64,000 nt of DNA, from NCBI GenBank assembly GCA_963942565.1, contig OZ012691.1, forward strand, positions 16,827,108 to 16,891,107, in the 5' to 3' direction. Position numbers and translations under genes: made by a program. The first letter of the stretch is position 1. Every line of letters starts with the position of its first letter. The DNA is from Maea johnstoni (lineage: Eukaryota; Annelida; Polychaeta; Spionida; Magelonidae). This document shows, one piece after another, positions 21,994 to 34,102 of this stretch. The notes under the pieces are model-generated. The model saw only the letters and a program-made list of their open reading frames with translations, did not search any database and was not told where the DNA came from.

Positions 21994-22654
21994 AGTGTTG
22001 GCGCTTTTAATCTTATCTACTGTTTGGCCGGTTAAACTATCCTCAATTGATACTTTGTTGCAATATTTTGATACATTGTTGCAATTTTACATACTAGGGT
22101 AAGGTTTATATTATATATATTATTGTTACTTTGTTACAACAACTACTATTTAAGATGTAAATAAACTATTTTGAAGCGCCAACACCTCTTCTGTTCAGTT
22201 TTTGGTCCATAATGTGTTTAGAATGGCGTCAGTCATTCTGGGGCATTTTGGACCTCTAACTGCACTTACCACATCATGCCCACTCACACTTTTTTCCTCT
22301 TTATACTGCGCGCATTACGTCCTCTTGGCAATGCACGTGCAGTTTCCCGCCGTCTCCTTGCAGCTAGCACGAGGCGGGCAGGTCTCTCGGTCTACTCAGG
22401 CTGAAATTTCCCACCCACCCTCCCATTTACAAGTCTACATTTACCTGCATGTCTACTTTGCAACTCAGCGGTTAAACTATCCTCAATTGATACTTTGTTG
22501 CAATATTTTGATACATTGTTGCAATTTTACATACTAGGGTAAGGTTTATATTATATATATTATTGTTACTTTGTTACAACAACTACTATTTAAGATGTAA
22601 ATAAACTATTTTGAAGCGCCAACACCTCTTCTGTTCAGTTTTTGGTCCATAATG
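21994..22654 (+). mobile_element. LTR-like fossil with exact direct repeats
   Basis: A ~190-bp unit runs TGTTGGCGC to GCGCCAACA, with TG/CA ends and an AATAAA near its 3' end, the look of a solo long terminal repeat. A 186-bp part plus the following ~30 bases (22029-22214) is repeated exactly at 22469-22654, with repeat X and ~60 bp of other sequence between. No gag, pol or env coding is present. It is an incomplete remnant; exact identity of the repeats implies a recent duplication or an assembly effect. Family not assigned. Confidence 0.45.
22215..22409 (+). repeat. 195-bp exact repeat X, copy 2
   Basis: Base-for-base the same as 16998-17192. This copy lies between two exact 186-bp direct repeats. 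Confidence 0.9.
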
Positions 22655-23478
<824 letters not shown>

Positions 23479-24326
23479 TAGGGTCTCATGTTGTTTAGTC
23501 ACCATTAAGGGGTGAAGACATTTTTGATATGTTATGTTAGAGCTAATTTAAGAATCTTTCTTGGAAGTCAATCCTCACTCATTTGAGAAATGAGACAGCC
23601 CTTCTCGCCCTTGTGTTTATGGCATACCGGCCTAGACCCAAACATACTCTGCATGCCCTATTTTGTACCACAACTTAATATACACGCGTACTCTCACTCT
23701 AGGGCTCCTTGAGAAGTATAGATACGACGTCAACTATTAATCGACTTAAACATAATGAGTTAGAGCCTCCTGGATTGTCTCTGTCACGTGTACACGCAAT
23801 ATCAGTGGCATATGTATAATCGACACCGGGAAATAAGTCCCTTCTCCACTTAGATCTCTGCACTATGTGTGATCACCCGTAAGGAGGGTGATCACCTGTT
23901 TTCCTAAAGTTGATACCAAAGATGAATAGTGGATGCGTTTCAAAAATATGCCTAAGAAGAATTTGCAACTTTTGAAGTGCATTTTACAGTAAATAGATCT
24001 ACGGATAAGCTTCTGCTGCTCAAATAATAGACCCATCAGCAGTGGTACACGTGCACTTTGACAGTGTCACGTACTTGATCTGGTACAAATTTCTATAAAA
24101 AACAAACAGGTAGTGCTCGTAACAGCACATGTGAGTTATAATTGTTGACCTAGTGGATGGGAAGAGGAGTAAAACGTGTGTATTCTTTAAGAATAGTTCC
24201 AAGAGGTCTTTCAGTTAGGACGGTCTCATTGACAGCCCAATTAAGCAGCTAACGTTAAAAACAGGATCCTGTGTTTTGCTTTCTACCCTCACCTGTTCCC
24301 AAAACTATGGTATGCCCTTTGCACAT
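23479..24326. other. unassigned sequence
   Basis: Nothing recognised beyond short chance frames and a small hairpin-like 'gtgatcacccgtaaggaggg' with 'tgatcacctg' near 23870-23897. Confidence 0.35.
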
Positions 24327-25105
24327 TTATTCCAAAATATGCGAGGGAGAACTAAGATGGCGAGAAAGAGAACCAAGAATGAGAGATTGAGATACAAGAT
24401 GCCATTAAAAGAGGCAAGATTTCAAAAAAGGGAAGCAAGATGCTGATAATGATATGTGAAAAAAAGTCCAGGAGTCCATGTAGGTTACATAGATTACGTC
24501 ATCAAAGAAACTGAAAGTAGTATGTGTGCGTGACATGACATTTTGATAGTGATAGTAAGATGCAGCAATAATGATTGAAACTGCATTTAAAAGGATTATG
24601 ATCAATTGTGAGCGTGGTCCTCTCTGGGGAACAAATCCGGTTACGGATGCAAAACAAACAAAAAAACAAGCATCAATATTTTTTTTCAATGCTATATCCC
24701 ATACTTTTTTGGGATAGTAGAATTTCTTTGTATTTTAAGCTGAATTATTGATATATGGATGCACATGGTTGACAGCAGAGAGCTTAAAGGATATGTAGTT
24801 AAGCATGGACACATTGTCTAAGGTCAAAGCAGAGGTCAAACACACACTCCACTTTTTGATTTATGATGACGTCACCTGTGTAGCCTGATATTGGTACCCT
24901 TTTCAAAATCTTGCCTCTCAATCTTGGCTCTCTTTCTCGCCATCTTGGTATTGTTTTCTACATTAACAAAGAACCATTATTTTACACAGATTGTATAGCA
25001 CTAAATGGCCTTTGTGTGCCAATGTGCCTTTAAGCAATCATTCATTTATTCATGTTTGCCATTCGTGATTCTCCCCTGCAATTTTGGCTCTCCTCGCATA
25101 TACAT
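24327..25105. repeat. long imperfect inverted repeat
   Basis: The left part has 'atatgcgagggagaactaag', 'atggcgagaaagagaacc' and 'gaggcaagatttc'. The right part has 'aaaatcttgcctctc', 'ggctctctttctcgccatct' and 'ggctctcctcgcatat' as the inverse. This suggests an eroded inverted-repeat transposon. No coding content was recognised; the 94-codon minus-strand frame inside has no family features. Confidence 0.6.
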
Positions 25106-25474
25106 GTATTAAGTAAATGTGCAAAGGTAATTCCATACGAATGCCAAACCCAGCTACTCGGAAACTCAGACCGAGGACCTTGTCTAGCTATGGACACGTG
25201 GTCGCCCTCACAGTCAGAATGTCGCTGAATGAGGACACGCGAGTGCCCCATCAGGGCAGCCCCGAGATGAATACTTTCTGCTGTCAAAGAACTTTGTAGG
25301 TCTTCGGCATACTGTTTGTGTAGATGAAATAATGTTTAGAAAACATATTACTTGATTTCCTAAGGTTTCTAATCCATGTGCAGAGCCATGTGTTGCACTC
25401 AACGCATCTAGATCTCCAGGGCTTAAACTAAACTGATGCCCTATAATAAATAGGGATTGGAACCATTTATTGTC

Positions 25475-25477
<3 letters not shown>

Positions 25478-25517
<40 letters not shown>

Positions 25518-25518
25518 T

Positions 25519-25606
<88 letters not shown>

Positions 25607-25648
25607 TATGTGTGTGTGTGTATGTATGTATGTATGTATGTATGTATG

Positions 25649-25738
<90 letters not shown>
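25478..25738. repeat. (TA)n and (TGTA)n compound microsatellite
   Basis: TA runs at 25478-25512, 25525-25608 and 25653-25737, with a TGTA run at about 25616-25652. Open frames here are artefacts. Confidence 0.98.
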
Positions 25739-25739
<1 letters not shown>

Positions 25740-26066
25740 AAAGAAAATGCTGGCTTCCTAATGGTGAAGGAAACCGCAGTAACCTTGGGACTAACCTCAT
25801 CGACTGAAATGCCCAGGGAAATAAATCTTGCGCCACGAGCATGGAAATCTCATACATTACATTTGGTTGGACTGGATATATCTTTGGTTCGTCCTTTTTT
25901 GTAATTTTGAAAATTATTCAATCTTTGAATCAGTCTTTGATTGTTATCCTTGTGTTGTACCGTTATCCAAAGAAAACACATGAACGTTGGGCAAGTTTTA
26001 TATCTGCAATATGAACCTTATATACAGTTGATCCACATAAGAGTTCATTGTAATACTAATATTAAA

Positions 26067-26278
26067 TTAACCCTTTTGCTTCTGGTGGCTAATTTCTGCA
26101 TTACAAAATGATGCAAAAACCCTGAAAAATTACTGAATTCCTGGCCCGTGGGTACTCATCTGAGATAACTCAGCGAGAGCTTCTCAATGAAAACAACATG
26201 ACAGAGTTTAGATAATTTTCAAAAACCTTTACGTCCTTGTGCTTTCGACGAAAGTACCCTCAGCATTGAAAGGGTTAA
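26067..26278 (-). mobile_element. piggyBac-like MITE
   Basis: TTAA-CCCTTTTGC at the left and GAAAGGG-TTAA at the right. The interior is the family body read on the minus strand ('ctttcgacgaaagtaccctc'). Both TTAA sites are intact. Confidence 0.85.
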
Positions 26279-26955
26279 TCCAAATAACGTATGCTACCTC
26301 ATAGCATCTTTCGATGGAAGGCGATTGGTTTGAACCCCGGTCTGCTGATGGTGGATACCTTTTTATCGTATTGTATTGTATAGTTATTTGCTGTACTCTG
26401 GACATTACAAAATCATACAGTTACACATAATAAACCAAAAACAATAATTGCAACTATTATAACTGATCATTGTCAAATACAATATGCGCAAAGTCATCGC
26501 CAAGTACTGTACATTAAAACTACAGATCATGCTTGATGTACGGTAAATATAAAACGAAAGCTCTGGCATAGCACTTTTGAATGATACCATTGGTTTTCGT
26601 ACAGGATTAATAACACCTATTGAAAAGTAGTCATAACTAGTCATACAAAATTTCACATCACAGAACTCATTTCGCATTTCTTTTTTTGACGCACCATACA
26701 CTGAAAACCATTGTTGACGGACAAGCTACTGTCCTACTGGAATAGTTATTACACTGGTTACCCAGGAGTATATAAAGAAGTTGAAGGCTAAAGACTGTAA
26801 TAAGAGCGATATTTGTATTGCTAATTTGAAGAATGAGTTGGAAACCAAGACCGAGTCCCATAGAGTGATCTTGCAGATGTAAAATTGTGAGCATCAATGC
26901 AAATGCAGTCCTTGGATGGAGTTATTCGTCTTCGCTTTTTGTGCAAGTGCACCGA
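26279..26955. other. unassigned sequence
   Basis: A tRNA B-box-like 'ggtttgaaccccgg' at about 26330 may be a SINE head remnant. The 98- and 76-codon minus-strand frames here have no recognisable domain. Confidence 0.3.
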
Positions 26956-26959
26956 GTTT

Positions 26960-27100
26960 CAAACTCCGGTCCTTGTGCTGAGGTTGAGAATAAATAAGGT
27001 AGCAGAGTCTTCACAGAGAGCAAATGGGTGCTTGGCATGGCCCATTACAAAGCTGTACATGGACCAGAAAATTCCCTGTTCCCTATATACAGTAACGACA
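26960..27100 (+). repeat. dispersed repeat Y, copy 1
   Basis: Phrases 'ggttgagaataaataaggta', 'cagagagcaaatgggtgct' and 'attacaaagctgtacat' are shared with 28032-28160 in the same orientation. The type of element is unknown. Open frames of over 100 codons on both strands across 26897-27291 have no family features. Confidence 0.7.
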
Positions 27101-27654
27101 ATTATTTCCTGCATCAGTCGACCGGACGTCTGGCTGTGCTTGGTTGTACAAACACCCATGTCTAATGTCAAAAATAAATATGCCAAACACACCAATGAAC
27201 CACGTAGCTTGCAATTCAAGGTACGTTCAGTTGTGAGCTCATTCATGCATCCATGCCCATAAAACTGGATGGCAATCGGGTGTGCGGTCATGTATTATGC
27301 CCGGGCTGCCCACGCATTTTGTGCAGGAATTAAATGTCGCCACTGTAGGCCTATTTTAAACGGTCAAATCCTGTAGCATTGACATATCGTGCAGTGTAAA
27401 AACAAAGCAATTCCACCATGATGACAGACGGTTTCCTCCATAGGCAGTGATGCGGCCGTTTGAAATATCCGCAAGATTTAAATGGCTTCGGGTAATAGAG
27501 GGGATCGTTAACTCAATTAGTACATTTAGACTTATGGGGCCAAGGACAACAAATAGGCCCAGCAGAAATATTTATTCGGCGTCGACATTGATTTAAACTT
27601 ATGCCCTCTGTACTTTGCTCAAATGACGCACGCCAACATGCCAGCTGTCGTCGC

Positions 27655-27941
<287 letters not shown>

Positions 27942-28031
27942 TGCTCTGCTAAAGTCCATTTGTTCATGCCGAATGATTCAAAGTGTTTGAATTACTTTTG
28001 AACAACTGTTGATTTGTCATGTTTTAGTCTC

Positions 28032-28160
28032 GTTGTGCAGAATTGAATGGTTGAGAATGAATAAGGTAGCATTTGACAGAGAGCTAATAGGTGCTCAGGA
28101 TATGGCCAATTACAAATCTGTACATTGGCCTAAAAATAGCGTTCCCTACATGTATAAAAG
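28032..28160 (+). repeat. dispersed repeat Y, copy 2
   Basis: Matches 26960-27100 ('ggttgagaatgaataaggta', 'gacagagagctaataggtgc'). It abuts a piggyBac-like MITE. Confidence 0.7.
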
Positions 28161-28165
28161 CATGT

Positions 28166-28365
28166 TTAACCCTTCCAATGCTAGGGCCATTTTCGTCCAA
28201 AGCACAAGGATGACAAAAAATGGATAACCATCTGAAACCTGTTATGTTGATTGTTCATTAGATAGCTCTCACTGAGTACCCATGTGCCAGGGGTTTAGTC
28301 ATGTTCCAGGGTTTTTTCATCATTTATTGACCAAATTAGCCACCAGCAGCCAGCATAAGGGTTAA
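28166..28365 (+). mobile_element. piggyBac-like MITE
   Basis: TTAA-CCCTTCCAATGCT to AGCATAAGGG-TTAA with intact TTAA on both sides. Slightly shorter than its relatives because of small internal losses. Confidence 0.85.
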
Positions 28366-30900
28366 AAGGTCAAATATGTGGTCCTGGTGGATATTCGTCA
28401 AGGACGACTGACTCATAAAAACCGGTCGGATTTAAATATTCAAAAACACCCATGTGCTCATTATAATTTGATTATTATTTGCCAATATGGTGGTATATAT
28501 CTGAAGGATAAGATGGCAGTAAATAATTAAGATTGATTAAGGTAGGAAACTCGCCACCTTTAGTAAATCAACAGAGTCTGACAACTCGTGTTTTCTCTGA
28601 TCTCCACTGCAAGAACCTTGAACTTTGAACTTGTTGTGCTTATCGTAATTGGTGTGGGGAGGGATGCTGATGATAAATTCGTTATCCTTGTTGTGAAAAT
28701 GCTACACGGCCGATCTCTGCGTTCAGGCAGTTCTTTTCTCACAGACATCTTGCCGTATACCATTTTCACAGAACACGGATAACTAATAGTATCATATACC
28801 CGGAAGCGAAGATCTACTAGAAGACTTGGCAAAATCTCACAGGGGCTTATGAACGACTCGAACATGATCTGATATCGGCACTGACCCCTCCACTGTCATT
28901 ACGTCTCATCCAGGGTCCTAACAATAGGCGGTTTCTCTCTCGTCGCATCACTAACCGCAGCGAGACTCACTAGTCTCCGAGCAGGCCTTGGTAATAGGAA
29001 CCCTCTGCGTCAAACACATAATAATTGGGCTCATTTCTGGGACGGGCTGAAGTAATAGTCGTCAATCATAGCCATCGTGCTTGTTAGAGCTTAGAAACAT
29101 CTTTCCTGCCTGATTTTCCTGCAAGATGGATGGAGTGGCCTAATTAGTAGCCGGCCAAGAGGAGATGTGGTTTGAATTAAAAACTAAGTGATTTATTTAG
29201 TGTTTTTTTATTGCAGGTGTTGTGTTGCCGCTCACGCCGGCATGCTGCAATTTAGCGGCGCGGTTCCCGGAGTTGTTGCCATGCAGACTATATGATTACT
29301 GGTGTCTTGCTGCACTAAGGACCTCATTACATACAGCTAGTAGCGAGTGCTAGCTGGGGATAGGCCAAGACAGCTTCATCAATGATCCCGCAAGAAAGAG
29401 ATATGCGATTACGTAACTGGAAAGACACTTTATGAGACACTGATCCGGGGTACTGATTTTTTTTATCAGAGATCTTCATCCATTTCAATAACTTTTATTA
29501 TATAATTTATTGCTCCTTAAGCATATAATATCAACAATTACATATAAAGATCGGTACAGATGTACTGAGTTTTACGATGTTGAAAATGATTGTCATTTTT
29601 TTAAATTTAATACATTAAGTTTATAGATTATTATAGTATACAGAGGGCCAATTCCCTGCAATCTATGCCAAATTTTTCTTCATGTTGCCAAGTTAATCCT
29701 TTATTTTCATATGACGTTGGAAAATAAGAAATATATTATTAAGTGTGTTTTTCCCCACTTATTCTTGTAATTTTCATGTTCATGTTTGGTTGTTAACATT
29801 TATGTATTTATAAGTCTTTAGCCAGATCTCGAGCGCTAATTTTCAATAACTTAGGTTATCGTATGGCGAGATAGTCAAAAAGGGTTTCAACAATATACAA
29901 CATCTCCAACTGGGGGATCCGTTGCAATGAAAGTATGACACCACACCTCATATGTATATAGCGACCGAGCCAAGCCGAGCGCAAGTTTCAAAGTTCTAAC
30001 CTGTGCAACTCCTCTCTCTGTCAAAACTATGGGTGGTATTGATATGAGAAGAATCGATTGATTGAAATACTTTTAAAATCAATCGGATAAAATGTGTCAG
30101 TTGTTATGTCAATCAATTGATAAAAGAATCAACACAGTCTTTCAGGCTTTGTCATCATTCGTTTGACAACACTTTTAAGAAATTTGAATAGAAACTCGAG
30201 TTTTCAATAAGAAATGATGAGAAAACTTTGATTGCCTTTGCATTTTAGGAATTTTAGCTTCATAGCAACAAAACTATATTTCGATAATGTGAGTGAATAT
30301 TTCGCACTTCGGGCAGTTCTCGAAATCAAATCAAAATTATTGGATTCAAAAGAACTAATGTCAATAATCCAATAAAAAATGGATGTCAACGACGGCGCCA
30401 GCCATAACAAAGACACTGCCTTCTTGCCACTGGCACAGTGAGGTCCACTGACAGTAACTTGTGAGCGTAAGAATTGGCCTATTTTTGACGTTGACCTATT
30501 TTTGCCAATGAAGGTGGTGATAATATGGCGTTCGCTCTCTGACACTGTGATCACGGATTCTAGAAGGTCCCTTTTCCAACATGTGTCTACACTTCTAAAA
30601 GGTAGAGCCTGGTCACTTATTATAAGCGTGTCACAAAATAGGAATTTGCTGGAAAAAGAAAACAAAACCTATACATTGTTGAACTAAAAGAATGTTTATT
30701 GTTATTTTCCTAAATAATAATAAAATCAAGTCTTGTGATTATCAGTCGTTCACAACAAATCTAAATATTCACTCCATTCTCTGGGAAAAGTCCGAGCAGA
30801 GTATGTTTAAAGATATCTTCTTGAGACACACGTCATTTTGAACAGAAAGATTCTTTTTGACGTTTGCTTTTTTGTACAGAATGCAATTTATAAGATAAAT
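28366..30900. other. unassigned, partly complex sequence
   Basis: About 28560-29420 is less repetitive and more GC-balanced than its surroundings, and includes 'cctaattagtagccggcc', a homeodomain-type TAATTA core. It could be regulatory, but there is no direct proof. A 101-codon frame (28560-28865, minus) and a 153-codon frame (30204-30665, minus) are open but show no domain, splice context or repeat pattern I can name. Confidence 0.3.
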
Positions 30901-31288
30901 GCTTTTTATTTTTTACTAGACATGACACGTCAATCCGGCAACGTCGGCCCCAAATGACCCGCCATCGCTAAATACCCCTGCCATACTTCGAAACAATGAA
31001 AATGCATTTAATCACAACATTGTATTCTTGTTCTATTGGCTATATTGAAACTACTTTCTAATAAGAAACTCTGAACTTGAAACAATATTTTAAGTCGCAA
31101 ACGTTTCAAAGAGTATCTTTGGTTTAAACAGATTATCATTAAGTGCAAGTAGTTAATGTAATTAACTATATCGTAAAAGTGTGAGAAAAAACAACAAAAA
31201 GTTAACAGGGAAACTTAAGCCAAACGATTAAAAGGATGTGATGACGTGTGTCCCTGGCCCTCCCCCTTAAACTCCTCCAATTCTCCTC

Positions 31289-31870
31289 CTATTCAGCCAT
31301 CATTATCTCCATCAGCATCCTCATCATCATCTCCTCCTCCTCCTCTTCTTCTTCCTCTTCCTCCTCCTCCTCTGGCTGACCATAGCCCATACACGTACTC
31401 ATCACGACGGCATCTTTCATGCGGCCTTCGCGGGTTTCCTCCAGTTTCTTCATCTCCTTTTTTCCCGGGGGTTTGATCATCATTCCAATGTCTTCCTGGA
31501 AGTTTTCAATCAGCACCATTCTTTTCACATCAGGATGGAGGAAGCTGAACTTGCGCTCGAGCTTTGGATCTGGTTTCGGTGTCATTGCCGGCAAACTGAT
31601 GGTCTTCCAGGGTTTCTTAAAGAAAGCCTCTCTTGGTTTCTTGTCGGCCTGTGCTGGTTTTTCGGCGGCCTGTGATGGTTTCTTGTCGGCCAGTGATGGT
31701 TTTTCGGCGGCCTGTGATAGTTTCTTGTCGGCCAGTGATAGTTTTTCGGCGGCCTGTGACGGTTTCTTGGCGGCCAGTGATAGTTTTTCGGCGGCCTGTG
31801 ACGGTTTCTTGGCGGCCTCGTACGGAGTCTGGACAGCAGACAATGGAACCGCTTTCTGTTCAGGCGCATT
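31289..31870 (-). CDS. exon 2 of the heptad-repeat gene
   Basis: 193 codons plus stop. The acceptor is at 31871-31872 (TTTATTTCAG/AATGCG). The reading frame is chosen over two overlapping open frames because it continues exon 1 in phase 0 and gives a regular 7-residue repeat followed by complex sequence. Confidence 0.72.
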   Translation of the reverse strand, partial: NAPEQKAVPLSAVQTPYEAAKKPSQAAEKLSLAAKKPSQAAEKLSLADKKLSQAAEKPSLADKKPSQAAEKPAQADKKPREAFFKKPWKTISLPAMTPKPDPKLERKFSFLHPDVKRMVLIENFQEDIGMMIKPPGKKEMKKLEETREGRMKDAVVMSTCMGYGQPEEEEEEEEEEEEEEMMMRMLMEIMMAE

Positions 31871-32932
31871 CTGAAATAAAAACGAATCGATATATTGAGG
31901 GAGTATTCAAAACAAACCGGTGCATCCTGCAATAAGATTAATCAAGGGTGCATTCGTGTTCTTGGAATATTTGTGAAGTCAGGCTCAGGAAAATTAAAAA
32001 CTCTATCAAAAAGCTTAATATTTGACATCGGATTTTGATGACTTCGTTTCATGTCGGATATAGCCTAATAGTCTGAGATACCTTAAAGCCCTGGTCACAT
32101 AAGGCATCCCACCGCCGTGCTGTCTGTTTGCGGCCGAAAACCGTGGCGATCGCAGCATCACCTTGCGGGTGCCTCAAGGAGTTGGCCTCAGCCGTAGAGG
32201 TCGTCAGGTCCAAAATCAGTGGTCGTGGACCGTAGAGAGGTTTGCGAACATGTTCGCAAATCAGTCTACGGTCCACGACCTTCCTACGGACATTTACTGA
32301 CTGAGCGTCTAACGCACGGCGATTTTCACGGCTGTGCGGCGCTCTCAATGATGCTTGAGAGTGCCTCACGGCACTCTTTAAAAAGATAAATGTAATTGTA
32401 TTCTATAAGGACCGTCAGACCACAGGAAGCCTCCTCAAGGCCTCTTCAAGGTGGCCGTGCATCCTCAGCGCATAGAGGATAGTGCATTAAAAATGTCCAA
32501 GATTGTAAAACTTGTCACGACTGGCCGCACGGCCAATTCATTTGTGACCACAAACGAAAGATCTCTGTTTGGCCGCATGCGTCCTGTTCACGGCACTTTG
32601 GACGCATGCAATCAATCAACCGCACGGAAGTCTTAGTCATATGTGACCACTGACCAGGGCTTGACCAGGGCTAAAGCTTTGAATACAACCGGTGTAACAG
32701 TTATTCAATGCCCCGGCAAAATGTATAGGCATTAGGTGTTCCAAAAACTATAACAATGCCAAAGGAATGGCGGGCCAATATCAATATGTTACATAGGATC
32801 TTCATAGGTGTTGTTTCTCACCTGGTCATTTCCAATGGCTGTGGATTCTTTGGCTTCGGGTGCAGGCCCAACTCTGGTCCTTTTCCTAAGCCTCAGGATG
32901 AGCGCGCGGACAGGTCGAGGAATACAAGACAT
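31289..32932 (-). CDS. heptad-repeat protein, possibly mitochondrial; two exons
   Basis: Exon 1 (32932-32822) and exon 2 (31870-31289) join in phase 0 with good GTGAGA and TTTATTTCAG sites, giving 230 residues. The N-terminus MSCIPRPVRALILRLRKRTR is Arg-rich with no acidic residue, as in a mitochondrial presequence (inference). Residues 58-113 are eight 7-residue repeats alternating KKPSQAA and EKLSLAA/EKPSLAD. Then comes a non-repetitive block (about 117-190) with KFSFLHPDVKRMVLIENFQ and DIGMMIKPP, likely the folded or conserved part. The C-terminus is about 14 glutamates followed by a Met-rich end. The coding repeat is itself a 42-bp minisatellite, so length may vary between individuals. 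I do not recognise the family. It might be a mitochondrial or a nuclear low-complexity protein. Confidence 0.7.
31873..32820 (-). other. intron of the heptad-repeat gene
   Basis: GT-AG intron of about 950 bp. Much of it is the inverted-repeat element at 32083-32675. Confidence 0.65.
32083..32675. mobile_element. inverted-repeat DNA element with 60-bp palindrome
   Basis: The left end has TTAAAGCCCTGGTCACATA and the right end carries the inverse twice (TGACCAGGGCT). The middle holds a 60-bp palindrome at 32221-32280. It has no transposase. The ends resemble those of the larger element at 52361-53300 (AAAGCCCC then a TCACA phrase), so the two may be relatives. The 106-codon minus-strand open frame inside is judged accidental. 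Confidence 0.6.
32822..32932 (-). CDS. exon 1 of the heptad-repeat gene
   Basis: 37 codons from ATG at 32932 to CAG/GTGAGA. The start is chosen as the only ATG that opens the frame before the basic N-terminus. Upstream is the 26-bp repeat at 32951-33028. Confidence 0.65.
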
Positions 32933-32950
32933 GATGGCGCCGGTAGAGAG

Positions 32951-33028
32951 TTCTAGAGAACGATCTAGACAAGGATTTCTAGAGAAAGATCTAGAAAAGG
33001 ATTTCTAGAGAAAGATCTACACAAGGAT
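32951..33028 (-). repeat. three 26-bp tandem units before the start codon
   Basis: Each unit contains 'ttctagagaaagatctag' followed by 'aaaagga' or a close variant. TCTAGA and AGATCT palindromes recur at even spacing 20-100 bp upstream of the ATG, in the expected 5' UTR or promoter. Possibly a clustered binding site; could equally be a neutral minisatellite. Confidence 0.75.
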
Positions 33029-33029
33029 T

Positions 33030-33955
33030 TCACTATAGAGACGTGTCAAAGACGTGCTATGTAGACAACGTGGTTACTGTCTCTGACATAGTCACGTGAC
33101 TAGCAACGTCACAGAACAATTGGACTCACATATTGACCAATGACAAAGCGTCATCCGCACCACATGACAACAATAACCGGCTGGGCTATTGTTCCTCACA
33201 CTGACTCTAGCTGTGATATTTTACCAATGTCGTTTATTAATTTCCATATACAAAATAACATTTTCAAACTATCCATCCAACAAACAGCATACTAAAAATC
33301 ATGAGACAGATGTATCGCATCGGAACGTTTTTATGATTTAACGCTCTCTTCAAGGCAGAAAGATAACTATAATAAGCATTGTTGTTGAGTTCAAATAGAC
33401 ACCTTCGAAGATGTCGTAATTGGTTGGCTTATAATGAGAACCTACCTTTAATTGAGACGACATTATATAAATGTACATACCCTCATAAATCTCATAACAG
33501 TGTATTGTCAATTTCAAAAACACTTTTTTCAAAGAGAAAAAGGTATAGAAAATGAAACTAACCTTTCTTCAAGCATTTTGGGAATGGAACCAATGCTACA
33601 TGTATGGCATGACACATTTTCATAGTAACCAAAACCTTTCTTATAGCATTTTTTCGAATTTTCTTTTATAACAAGATTATTTAGAAAGGTATCAAATTCT
33701 CCAAACTCAGATAGTATAGTCATCGTCATCTCAACTATTTTCATTTTATTCATTTCTTTTTTTATTCATGCTCATGTGTCATCACAATTTCAAATTTTCT
33801 GTGTGTGTTTTTTACAGAATGACAACGGTTGTGATTGTACATGTTGCAATAATTGAAACATTTTCAATATAATTAAAAAAGGTTTCCCACTTATTCTTTT
33901 TAGCAATTAAGGGTTTCTGGTAAAACATACTATTTGAAAACTTAGTTAGTTTTTC
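33030..33955. other. unassigned AT-rich sequence
   Basis: Upstream of the heptad-repeat gene. It includes 'tagtcacgtgacta' (33090-33103), a palindrome with an E-box CACGTG core that could belong to the promoter. Nothing else recognised. Confidence 0.3.
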
Positions 33956-33959
33956 TACA

Positions 33960-34102
33960 CACAAATAACTGCGCTTGACCTAACACCAAGTCACTGGAAA
34001 CTTTATCACGTGTCCATGTCGGGATTTGAACCCAGGCAGTAGTGAGAGTCATCTAACAGTCAGTGGCAACGCCTTAGACCACACAGTCGTTAGGGGAGGC
34101 CC
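33960..34102 (-). repeat. tRNA-derived SINE copy
   Basis: On the minus strand: 'gtggtctaaggcgttgcc' (A-box region), 'gggttcaaatcccgac' (B box), then 'cagtgacttggtgttaggtc'. One of the better-kept heads of this family. Confidence 0.8.

Noticed and set aside
25441-25904. 138- and 144-codon open frames
   Set aside because: They run through TA and TGTA microsatellite sequence and have no other content.
26320-26345. Isolated tRNA B-box-like sequence
   Set aside because: No matching A box at the right distance and no cloverleaf; probably a SINE remnant or chance.
26897-27291. 121- and 110-codon frames on opposite strands
   Set aside because: Both overlap dispersed repeat Y, and neither has a domain or splice context.
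30204-30665. 153-codon minus-strand frame
   Set aside because: Long enough to note, but no domain, no convincing splice sites or start context, and composition like its surroundings. Left as unassigned.
31419-31935. Plus- and minus-strand Arg/Pro or Ser-rich repeat frames
   Set aside because: Alternative frames of the heptad repeat; only the minus frame that joins exon 1 has complex sequence after the repeat.
32049-32369. 106-codon minus-strand frame
   Set aside because: Lies in the inverted-repeat element and crosses its palindrome, which forces open frames on both strands.
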